Of a stretch of DNA of 51,902 bases, positions 41,578-50,389 are shown piece by piece. Below the pieces are notes generated by a model that was given only the letters and a program-made list of their open reading frames with translations, did not search any database and was not told where the DNA came from. The stretch covers positions 1 to 51,902 of the forward strand of contig VYFG01000083.1 in assembly GCA_009842505.1 (NCBI GenBank), in the 5' to 3' direction. This DNA comes from Gammaproteobacteria bacterium. Lineage in GTDB: Bacteria; Pseudomonadota; Gammaproteobacteria; Arenicellales; Poriferihabitantaceae. The translations under genes were made by a program, and so were the position numbers. Position 1 is the stretch's first letter, and every line of letters starts with the position of its first letter.

Positions 41578-42915
41578 TCAGCGACGGGGGGTCGGGCGCT
41601 GAAACACTGCCATGGACTCGACATGCGCGGTATGGGGGAACATGTTGATGGCGCCGGCGTGGCTGAGAACATATCCATGCCGGTGAACCAGGACTTCAGC
41701 GTCCCTAGCGAGCGTCGCGGGATTGCAGGACACGTACACGATTCTTTCGGGCATGGCCTGCCCTACCAGACCCTGGATCACTTCAAGTGCCCCGGAACGT
41801 GGAGGATCGAGGAACAGCTTGTTGAATCCCAGTTCCGCCAAGGGGGCCATATCCCCTGAACACAGGTCCATGCTCAGGAACTCGGCGCCTTCCAGCCCGT
41901 TGGCCCGGGCGTTGGCAGCTCCTCTGTCCACTAGGGATGAATCTCCTTCGACCCCTGTGACCCTGGCCCCCAGCCGGGCCATGGGCAGGGTGAAATTCCC
42001 GAGACCGCAGAAAAGGTCCAGCACATGCTCCCCCGGCGCCGGACGGAGCAGTTCCATCCCCTGACGCACCATTGCGGCATTGACGCCGCCGTTGACCTGG
42101 ATGAAGTCAGCCGGCGCGAATTCCAGCCTCACATCGTAGTCCGTCAATGCGTACGCAAGGGGTTCGGGATCCTTCGGCCACAGCGGCCGTATGCTGTCCA
42201 GACCCGAAGGCTGCACATGCAACTGCACGGACTGTTGCTCAGCAAATGCCTTCAGTCGGTCGACATCCCCGCCGGTCAGCGGCACCAGATGCCGCAGCAC
42301 GACTGCGACGGCATCGTCTCCCGCGGCGAATTCCAGTTGCGGCACCTGACGGGCGCAGTGAAGCCCGGCGATCAGTTCATGCAGAGGATCCAGAAGCACA
42401 CTGAGCCGGTCATCCAGCGTGAGGCAGTGTCTCAATGAGGTCAGGTAGGAACTGCCTTGCTCACGAAACCCCACGAGGATTCCACCTTTCCCCGGCACGA
42501 ACTTGCAGCCCGGCCTGGCCTTGCGACGGTAATGCCAGGTTTCTCCCGAAAGCGGCGGCAACACCGTCCCCGGGACCGTCTTGCCGATCCTTTCCAGGTT
42601 GTCCAGCAGTATCTTCTCCTTTGACTCCCGCTGCCTGTCCTCGGCAAGATGCTGGAACGTGCAGCCGCCGCAGACCCCAAAATAGGTGCAGGCCGGTTCA
42701 ACGCGATGGGGCGAGACCCGCAGGATTTCCTGGAGCCGGCCGTTGAACTTGCCCCGCCGCTTTCTGCCCGCGGTGAACCGGATCGCCTCACCGGGCAGGA
42801 CGCCCGGCACAAAATAGACACGCCCCCCGATCTTCACCACGCCTTCCCCGGCGTGCGTCAGGTCATCCACGTCGGCTTCCAGGATGATGGTCGAATTCTT
42901 CTTCGGGGTTGGCAT
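41578..42915 (-). CDS. rlmD: 23S rRNA (uracil-1939-C5)-methyltransferase RlmD
   Basis: RlmD methylates U1939 of 23S rRNA with SAM. From ATG 42915 (MPTPKKNSTIILEADVDDLT) it has 445 residues (E. coli 433). An N-terminal TRAM domain (about 8-65: HAGEGVVKIGGRVYFVPGVL) precedes the [4Fe-4S] cysteines C76, C82 and C85 (CTYFGVCGGC) and C164 (RHCL). The SAM motif is VLDLFCGLGNFTLPMARLG near 300 and the catalytic cysteine is in YVSCNPATLARD near 400. The frame is open 23 codons further upstream. It is convergent with rne (147-base gap, without a clear terminator) and divergent from gdhB. Confidence 0.95.
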   Translation of the reverse strand: MPTPKKNSTIILEADVDDLTHAGEGVVKIGGRVYFVPGVLPGEAIRFTAGRKRRGKFNGRLQEILRVSPHRVEPACTYFGVCGGCTFQHLAEDRQRESKEKILLDNLERIGKTVPGTVLPPLSGETWHYRRKARPGCKFVPGKGGILVGFREQGSSYLTSLRHCLTLDDRLSVLLDPLHELIAGLHCARQVPQLEFAAGDDAVAVVLRHLVPLTGGDVDRLKAFAEQQSVQLHVQPSGLDSIRPLWPKDPEPLAYALTDYDVRLEFAPADFIQVNGGVNAAMVRQGMELLRPAPGEHVLDLFCGLGNFTLPMARLGARVTGVEGDSSLVDRGAANARANGLEGAEFLSMDLCSGDMAPLAELGFNKLFLDPPRSGALEVIQGLVGQAMPERIVYVSCNPATLARDAEVLVHRHGYVLSHAGAINMFPHTAHVESMAVFQRPTPRR

Positions 42916-43274
42916 CGGTATCACTTGCACGGCAGGCGGAAGGGCCACACCGGAGTATATCTTTGCAGCGACAATGATGGGCACTGATACCGGCAGTCAC
43001 GTGGACAACCCCCGGTGGACAGCTATAATCATCGTCCGTGCTTACTTTTCCGGCCTGAAAGCCGCCATCCTTGCACCCGGTTGACGGGGAACGGGTGTCC
43101 GGCCCAGAAACAGGACCGCAGGAGGATACGGACAGAACGCCAGCGCCCATTCGCCTGATCCAACGTGCGAACTGACATATTCCGGAGAGCTTCGGGCAAA
43201 CGCCCGGATCAGTATTGCTCACCCTGTCCGCATGCACGGTCATGCTTCACCGCGCAACACACCCGGGAGCAACC
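42916..43274. other. Divergent region between rlmD and gdhB
   Basis: This 359-base gap holds no supported gene. It contains the gdhB promoter at 43002-43029. It also contains a CGGGC/GCCCG hairpin with an AAAC loop at 43193-43206 in the predicted gdhB leader. On the minus strand a TATACT (42961-42956 region) could serve rlmD but lacks a good -35 element. Confidence 0.5.
43002..43029 (+). promoter_or_regulatory. Strong sigma-70 promoter upstream of gdhB
   Basis: TGGACA (43002-43007), a 16-base spacer and a perfect TATAAT (43024-43029). The predicted start is near 43036, giving a leader of about 240 bases before the gdhB ATG. The leader has a small hairpin and no supported reading frame. Confidence 0.65.
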
Positions 43275-46200
43275 ATGAACAATCCGGTTAACGACAAACT
43301 CATGCAGTCCATTCACCAGATGGTGACCCCCTTGCCGGGCAAGCAGCGGCTGGATTTTGTCAAGGATTACTACCGACGGATATCGGCCCAGGACTACCGT
43401 GAAGATCGGGTTCCGTTCTTCCTCCAGGCAGCGCTCCGGCACCTTGATCTGGCCAGGGACCGGAAACCGGGACAGACGCTGATCCGAATCGATAACCTGA
43501 TGTCGCTGGACTCCGGTGTCCGCACCCTGATCAGCATCGTAACGGATGACCACCCATTCCTGATCAACTCCCTCACCGTCACGCTCAATCACCTGGGCTA
43601 CCGGATCGAACGAACGAACCACCCGCTGTTCCAGGTACAGCGCAATCCCAAGCACCGGATTCACTCGATCGAACGCTATCGCAGCGGCGAATTCTCCCGC
43701 AGCCGTTCCGACCGGACCATCCTGGAGACATTCATCCAGTTCGACGTGGATCCGGTGGAGGAGTCGGCGCATCCCGTCCTCGTCGATGCACTCAACAAAA
43801 CAGTCGCCAATATCGAGGTGGTCACGGGAGACTGGAGTTACATGCGGGATGCGACGTTGTCCCTGGCGGACCGGGTGGAGCAATCGCTGCAGGGCCCTGC
43901 GTTCGCGGAATACGGCGCCCTCTTCCGCTGGATGGCGGAAGACCATTTTGCTTTCATCGGCTATTGCGAACTGGAAACCACCGGGCAGCGGGGAAATTAC
44001 CGTGTCAACGAGGATTCCCTGACCGGCATACTCCGTGCCGCCCACCTGTCGGGAAACGATGTCATGGAGATCCTCCCGCCCATCATGCTGAGCAAGACCT
44101 CGCCCGTAATCTTCACCAAGTCCCGTCAGCGCCTTTTCATTCACCGCGCCAACTACCTCGACTGCATCCTCGTGGATCATGGTTTCGGCCAACCTGAGGG
44201 CTCCCGCAAGAGGCGGGTCATTAGCTGCATTCTGGGATTCCTGGCCGGTTCCACCGCCACCATGGCCGTGGCAATGATTCCCCACCTGCGAAGCAAGGCC
44301 GCGTTCATTCTCTCCGAGAGCAGTCTGCGCAAGGGCAGCTTCGCCTACAAGGAATTGCGCACCATCCTGGAGACACTGCCCCGGGAAATGCTGTTCCAGA
44401 TGGAAACCCGTGCGCTGTACGGTCTTTGCATGACACTCCTGAACCAGCAGGAACGCCACCGCACAAGGCTGCACCTGCACCGCAACGTCTGTCAGCACTA
44501 TTTCACCTGCCTGGTGTATGTGCCCCGGGACCTGTTTCATACCAGGCTCCGCCAGCGCATCCTGGAGTATCTGGAAGAGCGTCTCCACGCCCGGGAAATC
44601 ACCTTCAACGTGTATTTTTCCGAGTCCATTCTCGTCCGGGTCCAATATACAGTGCACTGCGATGCCGATTTCGAACCGGACATCACGCAGCAGGAACTGG
44701 AGCGGGACGTGCAGACCATGGCCAGGGACTGGAACGAGAACCTGTTTGTCACCGCGCAGGAATACCACACCCTCGACGAGGCCCGCGCATTGCTGAACCG
44801 GTGGCGGGATGGCTTCCCCGCGAGCTATCAGGAGAATTTCGACCTCGAAACCGCGCTCACCGACATTGCCTGCCTCCCTGCGGAATCACCCGAGGCAGGC
44901 CCGACCATCAACCAGAAACTCCTGGTATCCGAAGATGTTCCGTCCACGGCACACTTCAAGATCTATTCCAGCGGCAACACGATTCCGCTGTCCGATGCAC
45001 TGCCCATCCTGGAAAACATGGGTATCCGGATCCTGGGGGAACACCCCTACCGGATCCGGAATGCGGACGGGGCGGTATTCTGGATCCAGGATTTCGAAAT
45101 CGTACACAAGGACGGTCTGCCGTTTGCGGGTTCCGCCACGGGACTGTTCGAAGCCACGTTTGCCGCCGTCTGGCACGGACAGGCGGAAAATGACGGCTTC
45201 AACCAGCTGGTTCTCGCTACGGGCTTTGACTGGAGGCTGGTCAGCGCATTCCGTGCCTATTTCCGCTACCTGAGGCAGATCAAGCTACGTTACAGCGAGA
45301 ACTACATCATCGAGGCGCTGATGCACAACACGGACCTTGTCCGGGAAATCGGCGACCTGTTCTTCATTCTGTTCGAACCCGAGCGCAAGCAGCGCCCCTT
45401 CAAGAGTATCAGCAAGCGGATCGTCGAAAAGCTCGATGCCGTGCAGACCCTGGATGAAGAGCGCATCATCCGCGCCCTGCTCGACGTGATCCGGGCCACG
45501 CTGCGCACCAGCTATTTCCAGACCCCGGGAGGCACACACAGGCCCTATATCGCCTTCAAGCTCGATTCGAGATCCATACCCCGCATTCCGGAACCTGCGC
45601 CAATGTTCGAGATTTTCCTGTACTCCCCGCGGGTCGAGGGCGTGCATCTCCGGGGCGGCGAGGTGGCTCGGGGAGGCCTCAGGTGGTCCGAGCGGCCCGA
45701 GGATTTCCGCACCGAGGTTCTCGGCTTGGTCAAGGCGCAGCGGGTAAAGAACGCGGTCATCGTGCCGGTGGGCTCCAAGGGTGGATTCGTCGCCAAGCAG
45801 CTGCCCGCCACCGGAGACCGTGAACAGGTCCAGGCCGAGGTGATCGCCAGTTACCGGGATTTCATCAGCGGACTGCTGGATCTGACAGATAACCTGGTCG
45901 ATGGCGCCATTGTGCCGCCGGAGAACGTGATTCGCAGGGACCGTGACGACCCCTACCTGGTTGTCGCGGCGGACAAGGGAACCGCCACCTTCTCGGATAT
46001 CGCCAACGGCATCGCGATCGATCACGGGTTCTGGCTCGGGGACGCCTTCGCTTCCGGCGGGTCCGACGGTTACGACCACAAGAAGATGGGGATTACCGCA
46101 AGGGGTGCCTGGGAATCCGTCAAGCGGAATTTCCGCGAACTCGGCAAGGACATCCAGAACGAGGAATTCACCGTGGTCGGTATCGGGGACATGAGCGGGG

Positions 46201-48053
46201 ACGTGTTCGGCAACGGGATGCTGCTCTCGCCCCACATCCGCCTGGTTGCCGCCTTCAATCACCTGCACATCTTCATTGATCCCGAACCGGATGCCGCCCG
46301 GAGCTACAAGGAGCGCATGCGGCTTTTCGGACTGCCCCGCTCCAGTTGGGCGGATTACAATGAAAAACTGATTTCAGCGGGCGGGGGGATCTATCCGCGG
46401 ACCGCGAAGTCCATCAAGCTTTCCCCCCAGGCAAAAAAGGCGCTCTCCGCAGAAAGGGATTCCTATACCCCCAATGAACTCATCCACACCATTCTCAAGG
46501 CGGAAGTCGACCTTTTGTGGAACGGCGGTATCGGCACGTACGTGAAGGCATCCACGGAAACCCACCAGGATGCCCAGGACCGGTCGAACGATTCCCTCAG
46601 GGCCAATGCCGACGAACTGCGCGTCAGGGTGGTGGGAGAAGGAGGCAACCTGGGGATGACCCAGGAGTCTCGCATCGAGTACAACCAGAAAGGCGGACTG
46701 TGTTATACCGATGCCATCGACAATTCCGCCGGTGTGGATACCTCCGATCATGAGGTCAACATCAAGATTCTGCTCAACGCCGCCGTCCAGGCGGGAACAC
46801 TGACTCCCCGGACAAGGAAGAGCCTGCTGGCGCGGATGGAATCCGAGGTGGGATCCCTCGTCCTGAACAACAACTACATCCAGACCCAGACCCTGAGCGT
46901 CGAAAGCAGTTACGGCGGAGAAGTGATCGCACAGCAGGCCCGCCTGATCCAGCTGCTTGAAAACCGGGAACTGCTGAACCGGGCCCTCGAGTTCCTGCCG
47001 GACAACGAAGAACTGCGGCAGCGGCAGGAAGCCGGCCAGGGCCTCACCCGGGCAGAACTCGCGGTGGTCCTCTCCTACGGCAAGATGGACCTGTACCAGA
47101 GCCTGCTGCTCTCCGATGTTCCGGATGATCCCTATCTGTACCGTGAAATCGAGGCGTACTTTCCGCGGGTGCTGCAGAAGAAATACCGCGCGCAGATGGA
47201 AACCCACCGGCTCAGGCGGGAAATCATCGCCACGCAACTGACCAACGACATGGTCGGAAAACTGGGCGCGGGATTTCATCTGCGTGTCTCCGAACTGACG
47301 GGCGCATCCGTACCGGATGTCACCCGGGCCTTTGTGGTTTCGCGGGATGTCTTCCGTCTCGACCAGCGGCAACAGTGGATCCAGGACATGGACAACCGGG
47401 TGTCCACCGATCTGCAATACCGTCTCCTGCGGGATATCGCCTACAACAGCGAGGCCGCCATCGTGTGGCTGCTGCGCAACCGCCCCGGCTGCGCTGATCT
47501 TGGCAGCATCGTCCTGGAATTCCGCGCCGGCCTGGACAAGCTGGAAACTGCCCTGGCTTCACCGGGCGACTACAGCGCGCCTGCCTACGGCGAGGACCTC
47601 CGCACGGCGATCGCCGCGGGGGGGCTGAACAGGAAAGCCACCCATGCGCTGTTCTCGATTCCAGCGGAATCCAGGGCACTGGACATCATCGACATCGCGA
47701 ACACCACGGGCCAGCCGATGCCCCTTGTCAGCGAAGTCTACCTGCACTGCATGCAGCAGTTGCACCTGCAATGGGTGCGTGAGGCGGTGGACGGGCTGCC
47801 GGCGAGCAGCGACTGGAACCAGCGCGCCCGATTCAGCCTGGCGGAGAACCTGCGCATGTCCCATACCAGGGTGGTCCGGGAGATTCTCGCAGCATCCAGG
47901 GATAAGTCCGCATCCGCCCGCATCGATGCCTGGGCAAGGAAACGCGAACAGCCGCTGCACCATGTCTCGGACATGCTGCATCGCCTGCAGCAGGAGAGCC
48001 GGGTGGATTTCGCCATGCTGTCGGTGCTGGTCAGCGAACTGTCAAACCTGTAG
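43275..48053 (+). CDS. gdhB: NAD-specific glutamate dehydrogenase, large (180-kDa) type
   Basis: Large tetrameric GDH that oxidises glutamate to 2-oxoglutarate and ammonia with NAD, mainly for amino-acid catabolism. From ATG 43275 (MNNPVNDKLMQSIHQMVTPL), with GGGAG at good spacing, it has 1592 residues, the length of the Pseudomonas type. The first 700 residues are the ACT-like regulatory region. The catalytic part includes GGEVARGGLRWSERPEDFRTE near 800, PVGSKGGFVAKQLP near 835, and the nucleotide-binding VVGIGDMSGDVFGNGMLLS near 970. VGEGGNLGMTQESRIEYNQ (about 1120) is also typical. The upstream GTG-type extension to 43215 has no similarity. metC starts nine bases after its stop. Confidence 0.96.
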   Translation: MNNPVNDKLMQSIHQMVTPLPGKQRLDFVKDYYRRISAQDYREDRVPFFLQAALRHLDLARDRKPGQTLIRIDNLMSLDSGVRTLISIVTDDHPFLINSLTVTLNHLGYRIERTNHPLFQVQRNPKHRIHSIERYRSGEFSRSRSDRTILETFIQFDVDPVEESAHPVLVDALNKTVANIEVVTGDWSYMRDATLSLADRVEQSLQGPAFAEYGALFRWMAEDHFAFIGYCELETTGQRGNYRVNEDSLTGILRAAHLSGNDVMEILPPIMLSKTSPVIFTKSRQRLFIHRANYLDCILVDHGFGQPEGSRKRRVISCILGFLAGSTATMAVAMIPHLRSKAAFILSESSLRKGSFAYKELRTILETLPREMLFQMETRALYGLCMTLLNQQERHRTRLHLHRNVCQHYFTCLVYVPRDLFHTRLRQRILEYLEERLHAREITFNVYFSESILVRVQYTVHCDADFEPDITQQELERDVQTMARDWNENLFVTAQEYHTLDEARALLNRWRDGFPASYQENFDLETALTDIACLPAESPEAGPTINQKLLVSEDVPSTAHFKIYSSGNTIPLSDALPILENMGIRILGEHPYRIRNADGAVFWIQDFEIVHKDGLPFAGSATGLFEATFAAVWHGQAENDGFNQLVLATGFDWRLVSAFRAYFRYLRQIKLRYSENYIIEALMHNTDLVREIGDLFFILFEPERKQRPFKSISKRIVEKLDAVQTLDEERIIRALLDVIRATLRTSYFQTPGGTHRPYIAFKLDSRSIPRIPEPAPMFEIFLYSPRVEGVHLRGGEVARGGLRWSERPEDFRTEVLGLVKAQRVKNAVIVPVGSKGGFVAKQLPATGDREQVQAEVIASYRDFISGLLDLTDNLVDGAIVPPENVIRRDRDDPYLVVAADKGTATFSDIANGIAIDHGFWLGDAFASGGSDGYDHKKMGITARGAWESVKRNFRELGKDIQNEEFTVVGIGDMSGDVFGNGMLLSPHIRLVAAFNHLHIFIDPEPDAARSYKERMRLFGLPRSSWADYNEKLISAGGGIYPRTAKSIKLSPQAKKALSAERDSYTPNELIHTILKAEVDLLWNGGIGTYVKASTETHQDAQDRSNDSLRANADELRVRVVGEGGNLGMTQESRIEYNQKGGLCYTDAIDNSAGVDTSDHEVNIKILLNAAVQAGTLTPRTRKSLLARMESEVGSLVLNNNYIQTQTLSVESSYGGEVIAQQARLIQLLENRELLNRALEFLPDNEELRQRQEAGQGLTRAELAVVLSYGKMDLYQSLLLSDVPDDPYLYREIEAYFPRVLQKKYRAQMETHRLRREIIATQLTNDMVGKLGAGFHLRVSELTGASVPDVTRAFVVSRDVFRLDQRQQWIQDMDNRVSTDLQYRLLRDIAYNSEAAIVWLLRNRPGCADLGSIVLEFRAGLDKLETALASPGDYSAPAYGEDLRTAIAAGGLNRKATHALFSIPAESRALDIIDIANTTGQPMPLVSEVYLHCMQQLHLQWVREAVDGLPASSDWNQRARFSLAENLRMSHTRVVREILAASRDKSASARIDAWARKREQPLHHVSDMLHRLQQESRVDFAMLSVLVSELSNL

Positions 48054-48062
48054 GGTCCGTAC

Positions 48063-49262
48063 ATGGGATCTTCCGAAGGGCGCCGCGGGGGCGGCCGCAT
48101 GCATACCCGCATCGTGCACAAGGGCAACGATCCAGCCTCCCTGGGCGGCATGGTGAATCCCCCGGTCTACCATGGTTCCACCGTGGTGTTCCCCACCCTG
48201 GCTGCGCTGGAACAGTCCCGCATCGATCATGAACTCAAGGACCGCGTGGTCTACGGACGCCTCGGCAGCCGTTCCACTTTCGCCCTGGAAAACTCCGTGG
48301 CGGACCTGGAGGGCGGTTTCGGCGCCCTGTCGGTGTCTTCCGGCCTGGCCGCGGTCACTACGACGATCCTCGCTTTCGCCGGTGCCGGGGACCACGTTCT
48401 CGTGGCGGACACCGTCTATGGCCCGACCCGGAAATTCTGCGATGCATTCCTTACCCGCATGGGGGTGACTGTCGAGTACTATGATCCGCTCATCGGCGCA
48501 GGCATCGCCTCTCGGTTCCGCGGCAACACCAGCCTCGTGTTCATGGAATCCCCCGGATCCATAACCTTCGAGGTTCAGGACGCTCCGGCCATTGCCGATG
48601 CCGCCCGTTCCCGGGGCATCATTACGGCGCTCGACAACAGCTGGGCAACACCGCTCTACTTCCGTCCGCTCGAGCATGGCGTGAACGTTTCCGTGATTGC
48701 GGCCACCAAGTACATCGTCGGTCATTCCGATGCAACCCTGGGGCTGGCTGTCTGCGACACGGAAGAGAATTTCTACCGGGTCAAGCAGTCCCGTGACCTT
48801 GTCGGCCAAAGCCTTGCACCGGACGATGTCTACCTGGGACTGCGCGGGTTGCGCACCCTCGGCGTACGGGTGGAAAAGCACCAGCAGCAGGCCCTGGAGC
48901 TTGCGCACTATCTGTCCGGCCGCCAGGAGGTGCTGGCGGTTTTTCATCCGGCGTTTCCGGACTGTCCCGGGCACGAGGTCTGGCTGCGGGATTTCTCCGG
49001 TTCCACCGGCCTTTTTTCCGTCCTGCTGAAGCCTGGTTCGCATGATTCCCTGCGCGCCATGCTGGACGGCATGCGGTTCTTTTCCATGGGTTTCAGCTGG
49101 GGCGGGTACGAAAGCCTGATCGTGCCCCAGTACCCCCAATCCAGCCGCAGCGCATGCCCCTGGAACCGGGAAGGCCAGATCATCCGGCTGCATGCCGGAC
49201 TGGAGGACATCCAGGACCTGCTCGAGGACCTGGAAGCAGCGCTCGAGCGCTACTCGGCCTGA
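48063..49262 (+). CDS. metC: Cystathionine beta-lyase (Cys/Met metabolism PLP enzyme)
   Basis: A fold-type I PLP enzyme that most likely splits cystathionine to homocysteine, pyruvate and ammonia in methionine synthesis. The 399-residue protein has HTRIVHKGNDP near residue 14, VYGRLGSRST (active-site Tyr/Arg) near 63, and the PLP-binding lysine K216 in VIAATKYIVGHSDATLG. FSMGFSWGGYESL near 335 is characteristic of MetC rather than of cystathionine gamma-synthase or gamma-lyase. AGGGT lies eight bases before ATG 48063; an internal ATG at 48099 is also possible. It probably shares a transcript with gdhB. Confidence 0.92.
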   Translation: MGSSEGRRGGGRMHTRIVHKGNDPASLGGMVNPPVYHGSTVVFPTLAALEQSRIDHELKDRVVYGRLGSRSTFALENSVADLEGGFGALSVSSGLAAVTTTILAFAGAGDHVLVADTVYGPTRKFCDAFLTRMGVTVEYYDPLIGAGIASRFRGNTSLVFMESPGSITFEVQDAPAIADAARSRGIITALDNSWATPLYFRPLEHGVNVSVIAATKYIVGHSDATLGLAVCDTEENFYRVKQSRDLVGQSLAPDDVYLGLRGLRTLGVRVEKHQQQALELAHYLSGRQEVLAVFHPAFPDCPGHEVWLRDFSGSTGLFSVLLKPGSHDSLRAMLDGMRFFSMGFSWGGYESLIVPQYPQSSRSACPWNREGQIIRLHAGLEDIQDLLEDLEAALERYSA

Positions 49263-49297
49263 TGCCTGCACGGGCGGGTCAGCGATCCGGATCCGAT

Positions 49298-49316
49298 GCC
49301 GGCCTTGAAGGCCGGC
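49298..49316 (+). terminator. GC hairpin after metC
   Basis: GCCGGCC (49298-49304), TTGAA loop and GGCCGGC (49310-49316) make a seven-pair GC stem 36 bases after the metC stop. No U-run follows, so it is a terminator-like or mRNA-stabilising hairpin. A similar one with a TTGA loop follows the amidase gene. Confidence 0.45.
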
Positions 49317-49399
49317 GCAGTAGTCTGACTTTCCATGGCTTGTCTCAGGCCGTGCTGCTCAATTAACATCACCCGATTAGCGGCAGATTCCCCATCACC

Positions 49400-50011
49400 A
49401 TGGAACTGGAGTTCCCCAAGCTCGACGCATCCCTCCTGCAACCCGGCACCCCGGAGTCCATCCCGGTTCCGGCGGGACAGTTCTGGGTGTTTGCCTACGG
49501 TTCGCTGATGTGGGACCCGGGATTCGAGTACCGGGAGGCGATTGCCGCAACCCTGAAGGGTTATCATCGGCGGCTTTGCCTGTGGTCGATCCGCTACCGC
49601 GGAACCGAGGATCGGCCAGGTCTGGTCCTGGGACTGGACCGGGGCGGCTCATGCCGGGGGTACGCCTATCATGTCGACGGCACCCTGACCGCTTCCGTCG
49701 TGGAATACCTCTGTGACCGCGAACTGCTGATCGGTTCCTACGACCCGAGGCTCGTTCCGGTGACACTGGAGGACGGACGCAGGGTCACCGCCCTGACATT
49801 CGTCTCCAAGCCCGATCATCCACACTTTGCGGCGAGGCTGACCCTTGAACAGACCGTATCCGTGGTGCAGGGAGCCGTGGGCGCACGCGGCTGCAACCGC
49901 TCCTACGTCATCAATACTGTCTCGCACATGGATCATCTCAACATCAACAACACCGAACTTCACCGCGTGGCGAGGCGACTCGAAAGCATCGAAAATCCGG
50001 CAACCTCCTGA
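49400..50011 (+). CDS. chaC: ChaC-like gamma-glutamylcyclotransferase
   Basis: ChaC proteins cleave glutathione to 5-oxoproline and Cys-Gly in the cytosol. The 203-residue protein has the substrate-binding loop VFAYGSLMWDPGFEY near residue 30 and the strand HRRLCLWSIRYRGTEDRPGL. LVLGLDRGGSCRGYAYHV near 75 and the conserved VVEYLCDRELLIGSY near 100, containing the family L-x-x-R-E, are also seen. NRSYVINTVSHMDHL near 165 follows. It precedes the HIT gene by 15 bases and so appears to start a small chaC-hinT-amidase operon. Substrate specificity for glutathione is inferred from the family. Confidence 0.9.
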   Translation: MELEFPKLDASLLQPGTPESIPVPAGQFWVFAYGSLMWDPGFEYREAIAATLKGYHRRLCLWSIRYRGTEDRPGLVLGLDRGGSCRGYAYHVDGTLTASVVEYLCDRELLIGSYDPRLVPVTLEDGRRVTALTFVSKPDHPHFAARLTLEQTVSVVQGAVGARGCNRSYVINTVSHMDHLNINNTELHRVARRLESIENPATS

Positions 50012-50026
50012 CACACTTACGAAAAG

Positions 50027-50386
50027 ATGAGCGAAGAGACCTTATTCAGCAAAATCGTTAACCGGGAAATCCCAGCTGAAATCCTGTACCAGGACGACCG
50101 GGTCACCGCATTCCGCGATATCCACCCCCAGGCCCCCACTCATATTCTCATCGTTCCCAACAAGATCATCCCCACGGTGAACGACGTAAGCGAAGAGGAT
50201 GAGGCGGTTCTCGGGCACCTGTTTGTCGTCGCCAGGCACCTTGCCGAAGTAGAAGGTGTCGCCGAGGACGGTTACCGGTTGCTCGTCAACTGCGGCAGGA
50301 ACGCCAACCAGGAGATATTCCACCTGCACATGCACCTGCTGGGAGGACGCCAGCTTGGCCCCATGGTAAGCCGCCCGCGCCTATAG
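50027..50386 (+). CDS. hinT: HIT family purine-nucleoside phosphoramidase (HinT-like)
   Basis: HinT-type proteins hydrolyse nucleoside phosphoramidates such as AMP-lysine. The 119-residue protein aligns over its length with E. coli Hin[37 protein letters not shown] and the histidine triad [11 protein letters not shown], with H99, the nucleophile H101, and H103. The segment before the triad reads [10 protein letters not shown] where E. coli HinT has NCNRHGGQEV, so the double glycine is replaced by A-N. The gene lies between chaC and the amidase. Confidence 0.93.
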   Translation: MSEETLFSKIVNREIPAEILYQDDRVTAFRDIHPQAPTHILIVPNKIIPTVNDVSEEDEAVLGHLFVVARHLAEVEGVAEDGYRLLVNCGRNANQEIFHLHMHLLGGRQLGPMVSRPRL

Positions 50387-50389
50387 ACC

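Noticed and set aside
43209..44768. Long minus-strand frame (519 codons) opposite gdhB
   Set aside because: Complementary shadow of a clearly conserved gene; no domain seen. The same holds for the minus-strand frames at 45285-46268 and 46374-47417.
48042..49271. A 409-codon minus-strand frame opposite metC
   Set aside because: It mirrors metC almost exactly, including its ends, and encodes no known motif.
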